64,000 nt of DNA from Seonamhaeicola sediminis (GTDB lineage: Bacteria; Bacteroidota; Bacteroidia; Flavobacteriales; Flavobacteriaceae). Where the stretch lies: the NCBI RefSeq assembly GCF_004358095.2, contig NZ_SMZJ02000002.1, forward strand, positions 248,001 to 312,000, written 5' to 3'. Of the stretch, positions 63,004 to 64,000 are shown piece by piece; positions within the stretch are counted from its first letter, which is position 1; every line of letters starts with the position of its first letter. The notes below the pieces were generated by a model, which worked only from the letters and a program-made list of their open reading frames with translations, did not search any database and was not told the origin of the DNA. A program made the position numbers and the translations under genes.

Positions 63004-64000
63004 TTATTCTAAAACAGAGTAATCTCCAATACTAATACTTGTAAAATTGCCATTATAAATAACGTTATTACCAATCATTGCATTATCTAAATTAGCATTT
63101 TTAATTGATGTATTGGTTTGAATTAAGCTGTTTTTAACCGTTGAATTCTCAATAACAGTGCCATTCCCGACAGACACATGAGGGCCAATGGTTGTGTTTT
63201 TGAGGACCACATTTTCTCCAACAAAACAAGGTTCTATGATTTTAGAATTTTCTAAGATTATTGAGGAAGCCACCAGTTGCTCTTCACCATCAGCCTGAAG
63301 GAAATCAAGCATTTTGCCATTAGTTTCCAAAGTAATGGCTTTATTTCCACAATCCATCCATTCGTCTACCGTGCCAGTTTTAAACACTTTCCCATCGGCC
63401 ATCATACGCTTAATGCCATCATTTATTTGGTATTCTCCTCCATTTGTGATGTTCTCATCTAGAATCTCTTGAAGTTTATCTTTTAAAACCGAAACCTCTT
63501 TAAAATAATATATACCTATAACAGCTTGATCACTCACAAAAGTCTCAGGCTTTTCAACCAACTCTATTATTTCATTATTTGTATTTAACTTAACTACGCC
63601 ATAAGCTTCTGGATTTTTTACTTGTTTGGTCCAAATGACACTATCTGCAACTGGATCTAAATCAAATTTCGCTCGTATTAAGGTGTCTGCATAAGCAATT
63701 ACGGCAGACCCTGATAATGATGGCTTTGCACACATGATGGCGTGACCTGTGCCTAGAGGTTGGTCTTGACGATAAATAGATGCTTTAGCTCCTAAGCTTT
63801 TGGCTAATGCTTTTAAACTCTCAACAACGTCATCTCCAAACCAGGCAGGGTCACCTAATACAAAAGCGACTTCATCAATGGGTTGTTTTAATACTTTGGC
63901 AATATCTTTTACTAAACGGTGCACAATAGGTTGTCCAGCTACTGGAATTAATGGTTTTGGTACTGTTAAGCTGTGTGGACGTAGTCGAGAACCTCGACCT
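63004..64000 (-). CDS. sugar-phosphate nucleotidyltransferase with left-handed beta-helix, 5' end outside window
   Basis: The gene continues past the right edge. From the edge the frame reads GRGSRLRPHSL, the nucleotide-binding signature of NDP-sugar pyrophosphorylases, then VPKPLIPVAGQPIVHRLV. The catalytic domain covers the next 200 residues (DTLIRAKFDL, NGGEYQINDG, VDEWMDCGN). The end is a hexapeptide-type left-handed helix (VVLKNTTIGPHVSVGNGTVI, IENSTVKNSL). It resembles glucose-1-phosphate thymidylyl- or uridylyltransferases, but the sugar cannot be assigned. It lies 96 bases upstream of the TPR gene. Confidence 0.9.
   Translation of the reverse strand, partial: GRGSRLRPHSLTVPKPLIPVAGQPIVHRLVKDIAKVLKQPIDEVAFVLGDPAWFGDDVVESLKALAKSLGAKASIYRQDQPLGTGHAIMCAKPSLSGSAVIAYADTLIRAKFDLDPVADSVIWTKQVKNPEAYGVVKLNTNNEIIELVEKPETFVSDQAVIGIYYFKEVSVLKDKLQEILDENITNGGEYQINDGIKRMMADGKVFKTGTVDEWMDCGNKAITLETNGKMLDFLQADGEEQLVASSIILENSKIIEPCFVGENVVLKNTTIGPHVSVGNGTVIENSTVKNSLIQTNTSIKNANLDNAMIGNNVIYNGNFTSISIGDYSVLE

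Noticed and set aside
1-64000. CRISPR array, integron, prophage or complete insertion sequence
   Set aside because: No regularly spaced repeats, integrase, phage structural genes or transposase could be found on either strand.

Overview
The window is a low-GC chromosomal segment of a member of the Bacteroidota, almost certainly a gliding marine-type Flavobacteriaceae. The signs are a GldH gliding lipoprotein, a HemC-HemD fusion, SPOR/HU and RicT-GldH-PBP1A neighbourhoods typical of the family, barrel-less TonB-plug proteins, and many promoters matching the Bacteroidota -7 box TAnnTTTG. Genus cannot be fixed from the sequence alone. There is no transposase, phage, CRISPR array, tRNA or rRNA gene that I can see. 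It is mostly ordinary core genome with some small accessory islands.

Layout. 1-13.7 kb: an AraC regulator with a tiny His/Cys-rich ORF, metG, an exported LD-carboxypeptidase, a TerB/J-domain protein, a bacilliredoxin, an acyltransferase, an HD hydrolase, a 990-residue mosaic plug/VWA/TPR protein and a second AraC regulator. 13.7-15.9 kb: a small tandem island of secreted paralogues. Two intact copies share near-identical promoters and signal peptides, and a decayed third copy keeps only a promoter-like box and a terminator. 15.9-20.2 kb: a radical SAM protein, a methyltransferase, enoyl-CoA hydratase and an orphan NtrY-like kinase.

20.3-32.6 kb is a haem biosynthesis locus. hemH-hemJ, a small ORF and an AraC/PchR-like regulator lie on the minus strand. 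hemA, hemCD, hemE, trkH, an EI24 protein, hemF, an outer-membrane barrel protein and hemB lie on the plus strand. A strong dyad sits between the divergent AraC and hemA genes. A decayed four-helix-bundle (23S-IVP type) cassette flanked by inverted AGCTAAAAGC-type repeats is inserted between hemCD and hemE. The pathway from glutamyl-tRNA to haem is represented except for hemL (glutamate-1-semialdehyde aminotransferase), which is not in the window.

32.5-43 kb: a barrel-less MG2/plug protein, then a tightly packed plus-strand run (CNNM/CBS protein, ogt, serine hydrolase, 3'-5' exonuclease, double-ATPase ABC protein), then acetoacetyl-CoA ligase. 43-50 kb on the minus strand: PBP1A, gldH, ricT, ferredoxin, a U32 protein and trhO. 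The last two belong to the two families known to make 5-hydroxyuridine at tRNA position 34, and their adjacency is a main point of interest. 50-64 kb: recA, an ECF sigma factor with a membrane-spanning anti-sigma/barrel fusion, an acyltransferase, trpS, dprA, an HU-SPOR membrane protein, a thioesterase, and an envelope operon (EnvC-like factor, DUF4292 lipoprotein, TPR protein, sugar nucleotidyltransferase) that runs off the right edge.

All functional calls come from reading motifs and family resemblance. No database search was possible.
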